A DNA stretch of 64,000 bases from Sphingomonadales bacterium UBA656. Lineage in GTDB: Bacteria > Pseudomonadota > Alphaproteobacteria > Sphingomonadales > Sphingomonadaceae. The notes under the pieces were generated by a model. The model was given only the letters and a program-made list of their open reading frames with translations, ran no database searches and had not been told where the DNA came from. A program made the position numbers and the translations under genes. Within the stretch, counting starts at the first letter, position 1. Each line of letters begins with the position of its first letter. Location of the stretch: contig DBOC01000002.1 in the NCBI GenBank assembly GCA_002299895.1, positions 173,100 to 237,099 of the forward strand, in the 5' to 3' direction. This document shows positions 8,259 to 17,578 of this stretch, piece by piece.

Positions 8259-9497
8259 ATGGACGTTCGAAATCAAGTCGTGGCGGTTCACATGCGCAAA
8301 GTTTTGCATCTGCCTGTCCTGGCACTGCTTGCAGTGATGGCGATGCCCGCCGCCGCAACGCCTGAGGAGACAGCACGCGAAGTTCTGGCCAAATCGCCTA
8401 TCATCGACGGCCATAATGACACACCGCACCAGATTGCTGAGTTGTTTGACCGCGACTTTTCAAAGTTCGACCTGGCTGCTTTGCCGGCCGACGTCCTCGC
8501 TAAAACCCACACTGATATAAAAACCGCGCGCGCCGGATATTTGGGGGGACAATATTGGTCGGTTTATGTTGATGCCGCTTTGCCCAAGCATGAGGCCGTA
8601 ACCCGCACTATTCAGCAGATTGATGTCGTCCGCCAGATGATGGCGCGATATCCGGAAACATTCACATATGCGGCCACGGCAGCAGAGGTCGAAGCGGCGA
8701 TAAAAAAGGGCAAAATTGCGTCACTTATTGGCATGGAAGGCGGACACTCCGTCGGCGGTTCGCTGGAAATCCTGCGGCAGACTTATGCGCTTGGCGCGCG
8801 GTACATGACCCTGACGCACAGCCTGACCACCGATTGGGCGGACAGCGCAACCGACGCGCCAAAACATGACGGATTGTCGGCGTTTGGCTTTGAAGTACTC
8901 GCCGAAATGAACCAATTGGGAATGATTGCCGATATCAGCCACGTATCAGAGGCGACGATGCACGACGTGCTGGATAAGAGTAAGGCGCCGGTTTTGTTCA
9001 CGCACAGCAACGCCCGCGCGATCACGCCCCATCCACGCAACGTGCCCGATTCAGTGCTGCAGCGCTTGCCGCAAAATGGGGGTGTCGTGATGGTAACTTT
9101 CGTGCCTGGTTTCACCTCGGCGGAACGGCGGCAATGGGAATATCAACGCTCCGCCGTCGCCGGGCGCGCGAAGACTGAATTTTCAGGCAATCCTGCAGGC
9201 GAAAAGGCCGCTGTTGACGCGTGGATTGTTGCCAACCCACAACCAAAGGCAACACTAGCGCAGGTGGCCGACCATATCGACCATATCAGCAAGGTTGCAG
9301 GCATCGACCATATCGGCATCGGCGGTGATTTTGGAGGCGTGGACGAATTGCCGGTCGGTTTGGAAAATGTCTCCACCTATCCGGCCTTGTTCGCCGAACT
9401 CGTCCGCCGTGGCTATTCGAAGGCGGACCTCGCCAAAATCGCGCAAGGCAATGTGCTGCGCGTCATGCACGCTGTAGAGAAAGCCGCGCGGAAGTAA
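8259..9497 (+). CDS. Membrane dipeptidase, M19 family (exported)
   Basis: 412 residues. The start at 8259 is chosen because GGGAGG lies 5 bases upstream; ATG at 8292 would leave only the hydrophobic part of the signal peptide. A signal peptide ending near MAMPAAAT is evident. Zinc-site elements of renal-dipeptidase-like M19 enzymes are present: DGHND, the bridging Glu in GMEGG, HSLTTDWADS, THSNARA and IGIGGDFGG. The enzymes cleave dipeptides, some of them L-D or D-configured, so a role in periplasmic peptide or cell-wall peptide turnover is plausible. It is a single gene, convergent with degP. Confidence 0.92.
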   Translation: MDVRNQVVAVHMRKVLHLPVLALLAVMAMPAAATPEETAREVLAKSPIIDGHNDTPHQIAELFDRDFSKFDLAALPADVLAKTHTDIKTARAGYLGGQYWSVYVDAALPKHEAVTRTIQQIDVVRQMMARYPETFTYAATAAEVEAAIKKGKIASLIGMEGGHSVGGSLEILRQTYALGARYMTLTHSLTTDWADSATDAPKHDGLSAFGFEVLAEMNQLGMIADISHVSEATMHDVLDKSKAPVLFTHSNARAITPHPRNVPDSVLQRLPQNGGVVMVTFVPGFTSAERRQWEYQRSAVAGRAKTEFSGNPAGEKAAVDAWIVANPQPKATLAQVADHIDHISKVAGIDHIGIGGDFGGVDELPVGLENVSTYPALFAELVRRGYSKADLAKIAQGNVLRVMHAVEKAARK

Positions 9498-9520
9498 TGT
9501 TCGGCGTCGGCGCGCTAGTC

Positions 9521-9553
9521 GGTGCTGATTAAGTCCATAGCTTAACGAGCACC
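9521..9553. terminator. Hairpin between convergent dipeptidase and degP genes
   Basis: GGTGCT-GA-TTAAG at 9521-9533 is mirrored by CTTAA-CG-AGCACC at 9541-9553 around a 7-base loop. It sits in the short gap between two convergent genes, where a bidirectional terminator is expected, but no T tract follows on either strand. Confidence 0.4.
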
Positions 9554-9578
9554 AGCCGGACGCGACCGACAACCGTCT

Positions 9579-11075
9579 TTAATCTTCCAAACGTACCGTA
9601 ACATATTGTGTCGCTGCACCCCGCCGTTTGACGCCAAGCAGGATCGCGCCGCGACCCGCCGTTTGTGCATCCTTAATGGCAGCAGCAAGAGCGGATGCTG
9701 TACTTAAATTCCGGTAATTCGCTGACACTATGACATCACCCCGCCGCAAGCCGACCTGCGCAGCTGTGCCAGCGCCTGGAACATCGATGACAACGCCTTT
9801 TATATCGGCGGTCATACCAAGCGCTCGTGCGATTTCGGCATCCAACGGAATGACGCTGAGGCCAAGCGCATCACGAATTACCTTGGAATCGGGCGTATCG
9901 GTTTGCTTGTCGAAGTCTTTATTTTCTTCCGGGTTGAAATTGCGCTGGGCCAGCTTCTCTTCTGGTGGACGCGCGCCAACCGTAGCGGTCAGCGTCATGG
10001 GCTTACCTTCGCGCAAAATGTCGAGCGGGATGCGCGTGCCAGGTTTGATGTTCGCCACGATATAGGACAAGGTCACATCAGGTGTCACTTCGCGGTTATC
10101 GACGCGGAGAACAATGTCACCCTCTTTCAGGCCAGCTTTGTCTGCTGCCTCACCGGCAACAATACGCGCAACAAATTCGCCGCGGTTCTTTTCAAGACCA
10201 AGCGCGTCGGCAAGGTCTTCGCTCACTGGCTGGATGCTGATGCCCAAATAGCCACGCTCGGGCCGAACGCCCTTTTTCAGGGACTCAACAACCGGAATGG
10301 CTTCTTCGGCCGGAATAGCAAAGCCAACGCCAATATTTGCGCCCACCGGCGAAATCAGGCGGTTGTTGATACCGACCACCTCGCCCCTTAGGTTGAACAA
10401 TGGGCCGCCCGAATTGCCAGGGTTAATGGCGGTATCGGTTTGAATGAAGCGGTCATAAGCGCCGCCGGCGCCGATGTTACGCTGCAGAGCCGAGATGATC
10501 CCTGCAGTTACTGTGTTGCCAAGGCCGAGTGGATTGCCAATGGCGATTACCCAATCACCCACGCGGCTTTTCTGCGATTCTACCATTTTTACAAAAGGGA
10601 GACCTGAGGCACGAATTTTGAGCAAGGCGATATCTGATGATGGGTCGCGGCCAACGATTTCTGCCTGATATTCCTTGCCGTCGAAAAGCGTTACAGTCAC
10701 GCGGTCTACAGCATCGCCAGTTGGTCCACCGGCCACGACATGATTATTGGTCACGATGTAACCATCGGCTGAGATCAGAAATCCTGATCCGCCACTGGCT
10801 TGTTCCTGCGTCACTGGGCGGCGTTCGCCCGTCATCGGGTTGAGGCTGGTGGCTACCTGCACCTTTTGACGGGTGGCGATGTTAACTACCGCTGGCTGTA
10901 ATTGTGCGGCAAGGTCCGCAAAGCTAGACGGCGCGCCTCCGGGAGCAAGGTTGACTTGTTCCGAAACCGACAGTCCGGTTTGCGCGGTGACGGGGTTGCC
11001 GTTGACTAAAGCAACTGTGCCGCCAGCCATCAATAGAGCGGTGGTAACTGCATAAGCGTAACGCACGGATTTCAT
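9579..11075 (-). CDS. Periplasmic serine protease, Do/DegP family
   Basis: 498 residues with a signal peptide (MKSVRYAYAVTTALLMAGG). The trypsin-like domain has the triad His112 (VTNNHVV), Asp148 (SSDIALLKI) and Ser222 (GNSGGPLF). Two PDZ domains follow, the first starting near GYLGISIQPVS and the second in the last 110 residues. DegP/MucD proteins degrade misfolded envelope proteins. It lies 118 bases downstream of hflC on the same strand, matching the hflK-hflC-degP order common in proteobacteria. Confidence 0.95.
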   Translation of the reverse strand: MKSVRYAYAVTTALLMAGGTVALVNGNPVTAQTGLSVSEQVNLAPGGAPSSFADLAAQLQPAVVNIATRQKVQVATSLNPMTGERRPVTQEQASGGSGFLISADGYIVTNNHVVAGGPTGDAVDRVTVTLFDGKEYQAEIVGRDPSSDIALLKIRASGLPFVKMVESQKSRVGDWVIAIGNPLGLGNTVTAGIISALQRNIGAGGAYDRFIQTDTAINPGNSGGPLFNLRGEVVGINNRLISPVGANIGVGFAIPAEEAIPVVESLKKGVRPERGYLGISIQPVSEDLADALGLEKNRGEFVARIVAGEAADKAGLKEGDIVLRVDNREVTPDVTLSYIVANIKPGTRIPLDILREGKPMTLTATVGARPPEEKLAQRNFNPEENKDFDKQTDTPDSKVIRDALGLSVIPLDAEIARALGMTADIKGVVIDVPGAGTAAQVGLRRGDVIVSANYRNLSTASALAAAIKDAQTAGRGAILLGVKRRGAATQYVTVRLED

Positions 11076-11193
11076 TCCTCTCGTCTAACCAATTGGGCAA
11101 ATAGCCCTGAAAATCTGTTCATCGTTGGCGCCGTAAAGCTGAACGCCGATTGAATGGATGTCATCTAACTAGCCAACATCCTAAGTATGTTGA

Positions 11194-12039
11194 TTATTTT
11201 CCTCTGCGGAATTTTTCCAAATAGGCGTTTTGTGGCGACAAGATGATATTGCTTGCACCTTCACCATTTTGGAACGTTTGCCGATAACTTTGCATCGCGC
11301 GGTAGAAATCGTAGAAAGCCGGATCCTTGCCGTAGCTTATGGCGTAGATACGGGCGGCTTCGGCCTCAGCGTCGGCGCGGATGATCTGAGCTTCCTTCTG
11401 GCCCTCAGCGTCAATGGCAATGGCTTCCTGATTTCGGGCGCTGCGCATGCGGTTATAAGCCGATTGCAAAGTAGCGGCGGGCAAATCGGCCCGCTTGATG
11501 CGCACGTCAATCACTTCGGCGCCATATTTGCGCGCTTCGCGGTTTAAAGCAGTTTGGATATTCTCCATGACTTCGCCGCGCTCGGCGCTCAACAATGCAG
11601 CAAAAGTCCGCTTACCAAGCTCGTTGCGTAGCGATGAACCCAAAATTGTTCGCAATTGGTCACGCAAGCGATCTTCGGTACGAATTGTGCGATACATCAC
11701 CGCAGGCTGGGTAATGCGGAACCGGGCAAATGCATCAACCTGAAGACGCAGCTGATCGGTAGAAAGCACTTCCTGCTGTTCCATCTGAACGCTCAAGACG
11801 CGCTTGTCGATCATCTGAATCTGCTCGACAAAGGGTATGCGGAAAGTAAGCCCAGCTCGTGTTTCGCCGAATTTTTCGCCGGGCTTATAAGGGTTTACGA
11901 TCCGGTCAACCTTACCATAGCTGCTGATAATGGCTTGTTGCGTTTCGGGAACGACATTCACCGACATGCTCATCAAGATAAGCGCGCCGATCGCGCCAAT
12001 CGCGAGATAAATCGGATTGCGAAGAAGGCTGCTGGTCAT
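11194..12039 (-). CDS. hflC: Protease modulator HflC
   Basis: 281 residues. One N-terminal membrane segment (PIYLAIGAIGALILMSMSV) is followed by an SPFH/band-7 domain (VVPETQQAIISSYGKVDRIV) and a helical C-terminal region ending in the typical FRRGK. HflC and HflK form a large periplasm-facing complex that encloses and modulates the FtsH protease. Its first four bases overlap the end of hflK (ATGA), so the two are coupled. Confidence 0.96.
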   Translation of the reverse strand: MTSSLLRNPIYLAIGAIGALILMSMSVNVVPETQQAIISSYGKVDRIVNPYKPGEKFGETRAGLTFRIPFVEQIQMIDKRVLSVQMEQQEVLSTDQLRLQVDAFARFRITQPAVMYRTIRTEDRLRDQLRTILGSSLRNELGKRTFAALLSAERGEVMENIQTALNREARKYGAEVIDVRIKRADLPAATLQSAYNRMRSARNQEAIAIDAEGQKEAQIIRADAEAEAARIYAISYGKDPAFYDFYRAMQSYRQTFQNGEGASNIILSPQNAYLEKFRRGK

Positions 12040-13154
12040 TGCTTGGCCCCTGTAACAGTCAATGGCTCGGCCTTGGGAGCCGTTCTTTTCTGGAATTCGG
12101 GAATGGGAAGATAAGGCGTTACGCCGCCCGTTTCCACAATGGTCTTGTCGACCTTACCCAGCACTTGCTCCATTGTTTCATAGTATAACCGGCGCTTTGT
12201 TACCTCGGGGGCCGCACGATATTGGACATAGATTTTGTCAAATTCGGCGGTTTCACCCAATGCAAGTTCGGTCACGCGGCTGGCATAAGCGCGCGCATCG
12301 TTCAGATAGCTCTCGCGCCGTTGCTGCGCCGCGTTTACCTCACGAAATGCGTCAGTGACCTCCGCTGGTGGGTCCGATTGGCGGATCGAGATGCTTTGAA
12401 TCAGCACGCCAGCCCGATATTCGTCGAGCACCTGTTGCATCCGGCGACGCACTTCAAGTTCGATAGCGCCGCGGCCAGGACCAATGGCTTGTGTTAGATC
12501 AAAATTAGCGACTGCCGCACGCATGGCGCTTTCGGCAACTTCTTTGACGGTTTCTTGCGGGCTGTCGAGCTGGAACAGATACAATTCGGGGTCTTTAATC
12601 GACCAACGGACGTCATAGGCCATGTCGATGATGCTTTGATCCTTAGTTAGGACCAGATTCTCGCTACTTGCCTTTGGCGAGCCCACGGATGTTGTCTGAA
12701 TTTGCTGCGTGTCAATTTTCGTAATGCTTTGCAGCGGTGCAGGCCAAGTGAACTGGATCCCAGGAGACACTGTGCGGGAATATTTGCCCAATTGCGTGAC
12801 AACGCCCTCTTGCTCGGGGCCAATTCTATGGATGCTTGTCCAAACAATCCACAGCGCGACGAGGACGCCAATGATCAATGGGAACCAGCTTTTGCCGTCG
12901 GGGCGTTGCGGCAGGCCACCAAATCCGCCACCTTTTCTGCGCAACAGTTCTTCAAGTGATGGGCCCCGCGAACGCCCCCGCCCGCCGGGTTCAGGTGTTG
13001 GGTCCCAGGGATTTACCGGGTCGGCTTTCGATCCGCCTCTGGGGCCGGTTGGGTTGTTTGCGCCGCCTGTTTCTCCAGAATCGGACGAATCCCATGGTCC
13101 CTTGCCATTTGTTGCCAAAATTACTGGTCCCTGCTTATCAAATTTGGTGCTCAT
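12036..13154 (-). CDS. hflK: FtsH protease activity modulator HflK
   Basis: 372 residues. A Gly/Pro-rich cytoplasmic N-terminus (residues 15-70, with repeated PxP and GG) leads into one membrane segment (FPLIIGVLVALWIVW). The SPFH domain starts at IGPEQEGVVTQLGKYSR, and a long helical region follows. Partner of HflC in the FtsH-associated complex. First gene of hflK-hflC-degP; divergent from mrp with a 71-base gap that must carry both promoters. Confidence 0.96.
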   Translation of the reverse strand: MSTKFDKQGPVILATNGKGPWDSSDSGETGGANNPTGPRGGSKADPVNPWDPTPEPGGRGRSRGPSLEELLRRKGGGFGGLPQRPDGKSWFPLIIGVLVALWIVWTSIHRIGPEQEGVVTQLGKYSRTVSPGIQFTWPAPLQSITKIDTQQIQTTSVGSPKASSENLVLTKDQSIIDMAYDVRWSIKDPELYLFQLDSPQETVKEVAESAMRAAVANFDLTQAIGPGRGAIELEVRRRMQQVLDEYRAGVLIQSISIRQSDPPAEVTDAFREVNAAQQRRESYLNDARAYASRVTELALGETAEFDKIYVQYRAAPEVTKRRLYYETMEQVLGKVDKTIVETGGVTPYLPIPEFQKRTAPKAEPLTVTGAKQ

Positions 13155-13225
13155 AAAACCTTTATAGGAACGGTTTTTCAGAAAAACAGTGTCAATCCCT
13201 CAATTCTGACTCTATTCGGCAAATC

Positions 13226-14200
13226 ATGTCCGTTTTTGCTATAATTTCCGATGCCATTTTTGCGGTTGTGGGGAACCGCGCCAGTGGTCTGAAGGTCGCA
13301 GATAATGCGGTCTCGCTGATGCTTGATGTGTCAGGTTTAAATGCCGAGCAGCGCGCTGAGATCGAAGCCGATGTCCGAACAGCAGCAGCACAGGCCGGCG
13401 CGCAATCGGTGCGTGTCCTGTTGACCGCTGAACGGTTCACACCCCGGCTGATTGCGGTAGCGAGCGGTAAAGGCGGCGTAGGCAAATCTACGCTGTCGAC
13501 AAACCTTGCCATTGCCATGGCGCGCGCTGGCCGTTCGGTCGGTCTGGTGGACGCAGATATCTATGGTCCGTCGCAGCCAAGATTGATGGGTGCGGAGGGC
13601 GTGAAGCCCGAAGCCGAAGGCAATATGATAATACCTGTCATGGGCGCAGGCGGCGTGCCTTTTCTGTCGATGGGGCAGTTGGTCAATCCGGGTCAAGCCA
13701 TCGCTTGGCGTGGCCCAATGGCGGGTAATGCGCTGTCGCAACTTGTCGATGCCAAATGGGACAATATCCGCGATATCATCGTGGATTTGCCGCCGGGTAC
13801 GGGTGATATCCAGTTATCGATGATCCAGAAGCATAAGCCCATCGGTGCCGTGATCATATCTACGCCGCAGGACCTCGCCCTGATTGACGCAATGCGCGCC
13901 ATCAGCTTTTTCGACACGGCAAAAGTGCCGATCATCGGCTTGGTTGAAAACATGGCCGGATATCTTTGCCCACATTGTGGGGAAATGAGCGATCCTTTCG
14001 GTTCCGGTGGGGCCGAGGCTGCGGCAAAGGAGCTAGGCATTCCGTTCTTGGGCCGAATACCACTCGACATCAAAATTCGCGTGGAAAGCGATGCGGGTAC
14101 GCCGCCTGCATTGGGTGAAGGGCCAATTAGCGACGCTTATGGCGCGATTGCTCAGATGGTTGCGGCTTGGATTGATAATCCGAAAGAGACCGCCGCATGA
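13226..14200 (+). CDS. mrp: Mrp/NBP35 family ATP-binding Fe-S carrier (ApbC)
   Basis: 324 residues. The N-terminal 70-75 residues are a divergent, shortened MIP18/DUF59-like domain. The ATPase then starts with the deviant Walker A GKGGVGKS near residue 79, followed by DADIYGPSQPRLMG, DLPPGTGD and the conserved CPHC pair near residue 253, which in this family binds a bridging Fe-S cluster. It loads or transfers Fe-S clusters to apo-proteins. The ATGA overlap with the following molybdo-hydroxylase gene suggests that enzyme, or its Fe-S partner, as a client (inference). Confidence 0.94.
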   Translation: MSVFAIISDAIFAVVGNRASGLKVADNAVSLMLDVSGLNAEQRAEIEADVRTAAAQAGAQSVRVLLTAERFTPRLIAVASGKGGVGKSTLSTNLAIAMARAGRSVGLVDADIYGPSQPRLMGAEGVKPEAEGNMIIPVMGAGGVPFLSMGQLVNPGQAIAWRGPMAGNALSQLVDAKWDNIRDIIVDLPPGTGDIQLSMIQKHKPIGAVIISTPQDLALIDAMRAISFFDTAKVPIIGLVENMAGYLCPHCGEMSDPFGSGGAEAAAKELGIPFLGRIPLDIKIRVESDAGTPPALGEGPISDAYGAIAQMVAAWIDNPKETAA

Positions 14201-16473
14201 ATGAAGTGCCAGCGGCAAAGGAAGGCGTAAGCCGCCGGAAACTGCTGATTGGGGGCGGCGCAGGTGTAGGTCTCTTCGTCGCATGGGGTCTATGGCCGCG
14301 CCGTTATGCGCCAAACATGCGTGCGGCTGATGGGGAGCATCTTTTCGGGCCATGGCTGAAAATTGCAGAGGATGGCAAAGTCATCGTCGCCATCCCGCAG
14401 AGCGAGTCTGGCCAAGGCGTATATACCGCGCTGGCACAGATCGTCGCTGGTGAACTGGGGGCGGACTGGCGCTCGGTTGCGGTGCAGCCGGTTTCGGCCA
14501 GCCCGAGTTTTGCCAACACACTTTTGGCGCGTGCATGGGCAACGGCTTTCTTACCAGAAAACATCGGGCTCGACCTTGATATTGGACCCGTTGCAAACAG
14601 CATCGACGAAATCGCCCGCCGCGAGACGTTCGTGGCGACGGGCGGATCCTCCTCGATCCGGCAGTTTGAAGGACCGTGCCGCGAAGCTGGAGCTGCCGCG
14701 CGGACTGTCTTGTGTCAGGCAGCAGCGGCGCGCTGGGGTATTGCATGGGAACAATGCCGGACCGATCGTGGCTTTGTCATTGCTGGCCAACGGCGCTTGT
14801 CATTCGCAGAATTGGCGGTAGAGGCATCAGCGCTGGAGGTGCCGTCACCGATTCCACTCAACCCATCGGCACGCAATCGATTGTCGGGGCGTGATGCTCC
14901 GCGCCTCGACCTGTCAGCCAAGGTCGACGGCAGCGTGAATTTTGCAGGTGATATCCGGTTGCCCGACATGGTGTTTGCGGCGGTTCGCGCTGGTCCAGCT
15001 GGTAACACTCGTCTGTTGTCGGTGGATAAAAAGGCTGCCTTGAACATGCGTGGCGTCCTGCAGGTGGTAAAGACCGATAACTGGGTCGCGGCGGTCGCTA
15101 GCAATTGGTGGGCGGCCAACAATGCGCTGGATGTCATGGCGCCCGTGTTTCGCACCAAGGGCCGGATGGCAGACAGCACCGAAATCGCGGAGTCTTTGTC
15201 TAACGCAATTGCCAAAGGCCCCGGCTTTCGCGCCACCAAAATCGGGGATGTTGATGCCGCTATAGCACCGGAAGCGGGGGCGCGGATTTTCAAGGCGGAT
15301 TATACGGTTGGCGCTGCCGTGCACGCGCCAATTGAGACGCGCTCGGCAACCGCAGATTTTCGGGATGGGCGCTTACAATTGTGGCTTGCGACCCAAGCAC
15401 CTCACTCTGCGTGTCTGGCTGCTGCAAAAGCCATTGGGATTAATGTCGACGATGTTGTGCATTATCCCGTGATGGCCGGTGGCAGTTTTGACCGCAATTT
15501 CGACAACGATATTGCCGCGCAAGTGGCGGTGATCGTCAAAGCAGTGGGCAGACCTGTGCAATTGACATGGTCTCGTTCAGAGGATTTCGTCCGCGATCAC
15601 GTACGTACCCCCGCTTTGGGCAGGCTTTCGGCTTCCATGAATGCGGATGGCGATGTGACGGGCCTAACGATTCGTGTTGCCGCAGCGTCCAGTATGCGTG
15701 AGTTGGCCAATCGGATGAACGGGGAGAATGCCGACACGGCGCGCAAGGCTGCATCTGGCCAATATGATATTCTGGCGCTGGACGGCACGCAAATTCCTTA
15801 CGCCATACCAAATATAAGTATCGACCATTTCCCTGTGTCCATGCCAATGCCGACGGGGCCGTGGCGCGGGCTTGCCAACAGCTATAACTGCTTCTTCGTT
15901 GAGGGTTTTATCGATGAACTGGCACATAACGCTGGGGTTGAACCATTATCGTTCCGGATGCAGATGCTAGCGGGCCAGACACGTTTGGCGCGGTGCCTGA
16001 AAGCTCTGGCGACCAAGGTAGACTTGGATGGCAGCGCGGCAGGCGGCGGGCGTGGTGTCGCTTGTCACAGTATGCGTGGCAGCCATATTGCCGTCATTGT
16101 GACCGCTCGTAATAATGAGAGCGGCATCCGTGTGGACCGCATTGACGCAATGGCTGACTGTGGCCGCTTGATTAATCCTGACCTTGCGCGTCAGCAGATT
16201 GAAGGCGGCATCGTGTTTGGATTAGCGCAAGCCTTGGGATCCGCCACGAATTTTGAACGCGGGCTTCCCACCGCTCGACGATTGCGTGATATCGATCTAC
16301 CCAAATTGGCTGACATGCCCGAAATCAACGTGGAACTTGTGCGCAATGACGAAGCGCCCGGCGGCGTGTCTGAACTGGGGGTTCCCGCGGTTGCGCCTGC
16401 GATTGCCAATGCCATTTTCTCCGCTACTGGTATCAGGATGCGCGCATTACCCCTATTGTCCAGAGGACTATGA
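14197..16473 (+). CDS. Molybdopterin-binding hydroxylase subunit, IorB-like, Tat-exported
   Basis: 758 residues. The N-terminus carries a twin-arginine signal, SRRKLLIGGGAGVGLFVAW, so the folded enzyme is probably exported to the periplasm. It resembles the beta subunit of isoquinoline 1-oxidoreductase and membrane aldehyde dehydrogenases of the xanthine-oxidase superfamily: an a/b hammerhead-type region near DLSAKVDGSVNFAGDIRLPD, a molybdopterin segment with GGSFDRNFD, and SELGVPAVAPAIANAI near the C-terminus carrying the candidate active-site Glu. The usual 2Fe-2S small subunit is not adjacent. It overlaps mrp (ATGA) at the start and hemH (ATGATG) at the end. Substrate unknown. Confidence 0.88.
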   Translation: MNEVPAAKEGVSRRKLLIGGGAGVGLFVAWGLWPRRYAPNMRAADGEHLFGPWLKIAEDGKVIVAIPQSESGQGVYTALAQIVAGELGADWRSVAVQPVSASPSFANTLLARAWATAFLPENIGLDLDIGPVANSIDEIARRETFVATGGSSSIRQFEGPCREAGAAARTVLCQAAAARWGIAWEQCRTDRGFVIAGQRRLSFAELAVEASALEVPSPIPLNPSARNRLSGRDAPRLDLSAKVDGSVNFAGDIRLPDMVFAAVRAGPAGNTRLLSVDKKAALNMRGVLQVVKTDNWVAAVASNWWAANNALDVMAPVFRTKGRMADSTEIAESLSNAIAKGPGFRATKIGDVDAAIAPEAGARIFKADYTVGAAVHAPIETRSATADFRDGRLQLWLATQAPHSACLAAAKAIGINVDDVVHYPVMAGGSFDRNFDNDIAAQVAVIVKAVGRPVQLTWSRSEDFVRDHVRTPALGRLSASMNADGDVTGLTIRVAAASSMRELANRMNGENADTARKAASGQYDILALDGTQIPYAIPNISIDHFPVSMPMPTGPWRGLANSYNCFFVEGFIDELAHNAGVEPLSFRMQMLAGQTRLARCLKALATKVDLDGSAAGGGRGVACHSMRGSHIAVIVTARNNESGIRVDRIDAMADCGRLINPDLARQQIEGGIVFGLAQALGSATNFERGLPTARRLRDIDLPKLADMPEINVELVRNDEAPGGVSELGVPAVAPAIANAIFSATGIRMRALPLLSRGL

Positions 16474-17471
16474 TGACATTGCCGATTAACCACCCGCCAG
16501 TAGCAACACCGAAAATTGGCGTGTTGCTCGTAAATTTAGGGACGCCTGACGCGCCAACGAAGTCTGCTGTAAAACGCTACCTCAAACAGTTTCTATCCGA
16601 TCGCCGCGTTGTCGAAATTCCGCAGATTATTTGGCAGCCGATCTTGCGCGGCATCATTTTGAATACGCGTCCCCGGAAATCTGCGCAGGCTTATGCAAAA
16701 GTTTGGACTGACAAGGGCTCGCCTCTGGCGTTTTTCACCGCTGGTCAGGCTGCAGCGCTGCAAGCGCGCATGGGCGAGAGTGCCGATGTGCGCTATGCCA
16801 TGCGTTATGGTAACCCATCGGTGGCTGATCAACTTTCCGCAATGAAGAAAGCGGGTTGTAACCGCATCTTGATAGCGCCCATGTATCCGCAATATTCGGG
16901 TGCAACGACCGGGACTGTGTTGGATGAGGCCTATGCCACGCTGACCGCTATGCGTTGGCACCCCGCGATACGCACATTGCCGGCTTATCATGATAATGCG
17001 GCCTATATTGGTGCACTGAAAACCTCGATTGAGGCTTCGCTGGCTGGGCTTGATTTTAAACCCGACGCTCTTGTTATCAGCTTCCACGGCATGCCCGAAC
17101 GGACTTTGCAATTGGGGGATCCCTATCATTGCCATTGCCAGAAAACGGCGCGTTTACTGTCTGAGGCTATGGGGCGCGAATTGGTTGTCAGCTTCCAGTC
17201 ACGCTTCGGCCGCGCAAAATGGCTAGAACCTGCAACCGACGACACACTTATGCGGTTGGCGCGCGACGGCACCAAAAAGGTAGCAATCTTTGCCCCAGGC
17301 TTTTCCGTCGATTGCCTCGAAACTCTCGAAGAATTGGCCATGCAGGGCCATGAGCAGTTCGAAGAAGCAGGCGGCACCCATTATGCATATATGCCATGCC
17401 TGAACGACGGTGATGTCGGCATGGACATGGTGGAACGCATCATCCGTCGGGAGCTCGCTGGCTGGATTTAA
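16470..17471 (+). CDS. hemH: Ferrochelatase
   Basis: 333 residues. It inserts ferrous iron into protoporphyrin IX to give protoheme. Family marks are visible: VLLVNLGTPDAP at the N-terminus, the catalytic His in SFHGMPER near residue 206, FQSRFGRAKWLEP, and the acidic metal-path segment DCLETLEEL near residue 283. No C-terminal Fe-S cluster Cys set is seen. The start is ATG at 16470 or 16473; both overlap the stop of the upstream gene, so it is translationally coupled. Confidence 0.96.
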   Translation: MMTLPINHPPVATPKIGVLLVNLGTPDAPTKSAVKRYLKQFLSDRRVVEIPQIIWQPILRGIILNTRPRKSAQAYAKVWTDKGSPLAFFTAGQAAALQARMGESADVRYAMRYGNPSVADQLSAMKKAGCNRILIAPMYPQYSGATTGTVLDEAYATLTAMRWHPAIRTLPAYHDNAAYIGALKTSIEASLAGLDFKPDALVISFHGMPERTLQLGDPYHCHCQKTARLLSEAMGRELVVSFQSRFGRAKWLEPATDDTLMRLARDGTKKVAIFAPGFSVDCLETLEELAMQGHEQFEEAGGTHYAYMPCLNDGDVGMDMVERIIRRELAGWI

Positions 17472-17578
17472 CATCTGATACAGCGACTTATGATTTTTCC
17501 CGACTGACGTTTACGGCAACTTGCGGTTGCTGACGCGCGCGGTAATCATTGCTCAGTTTTGCAGGAGGAGAGCGGCGC

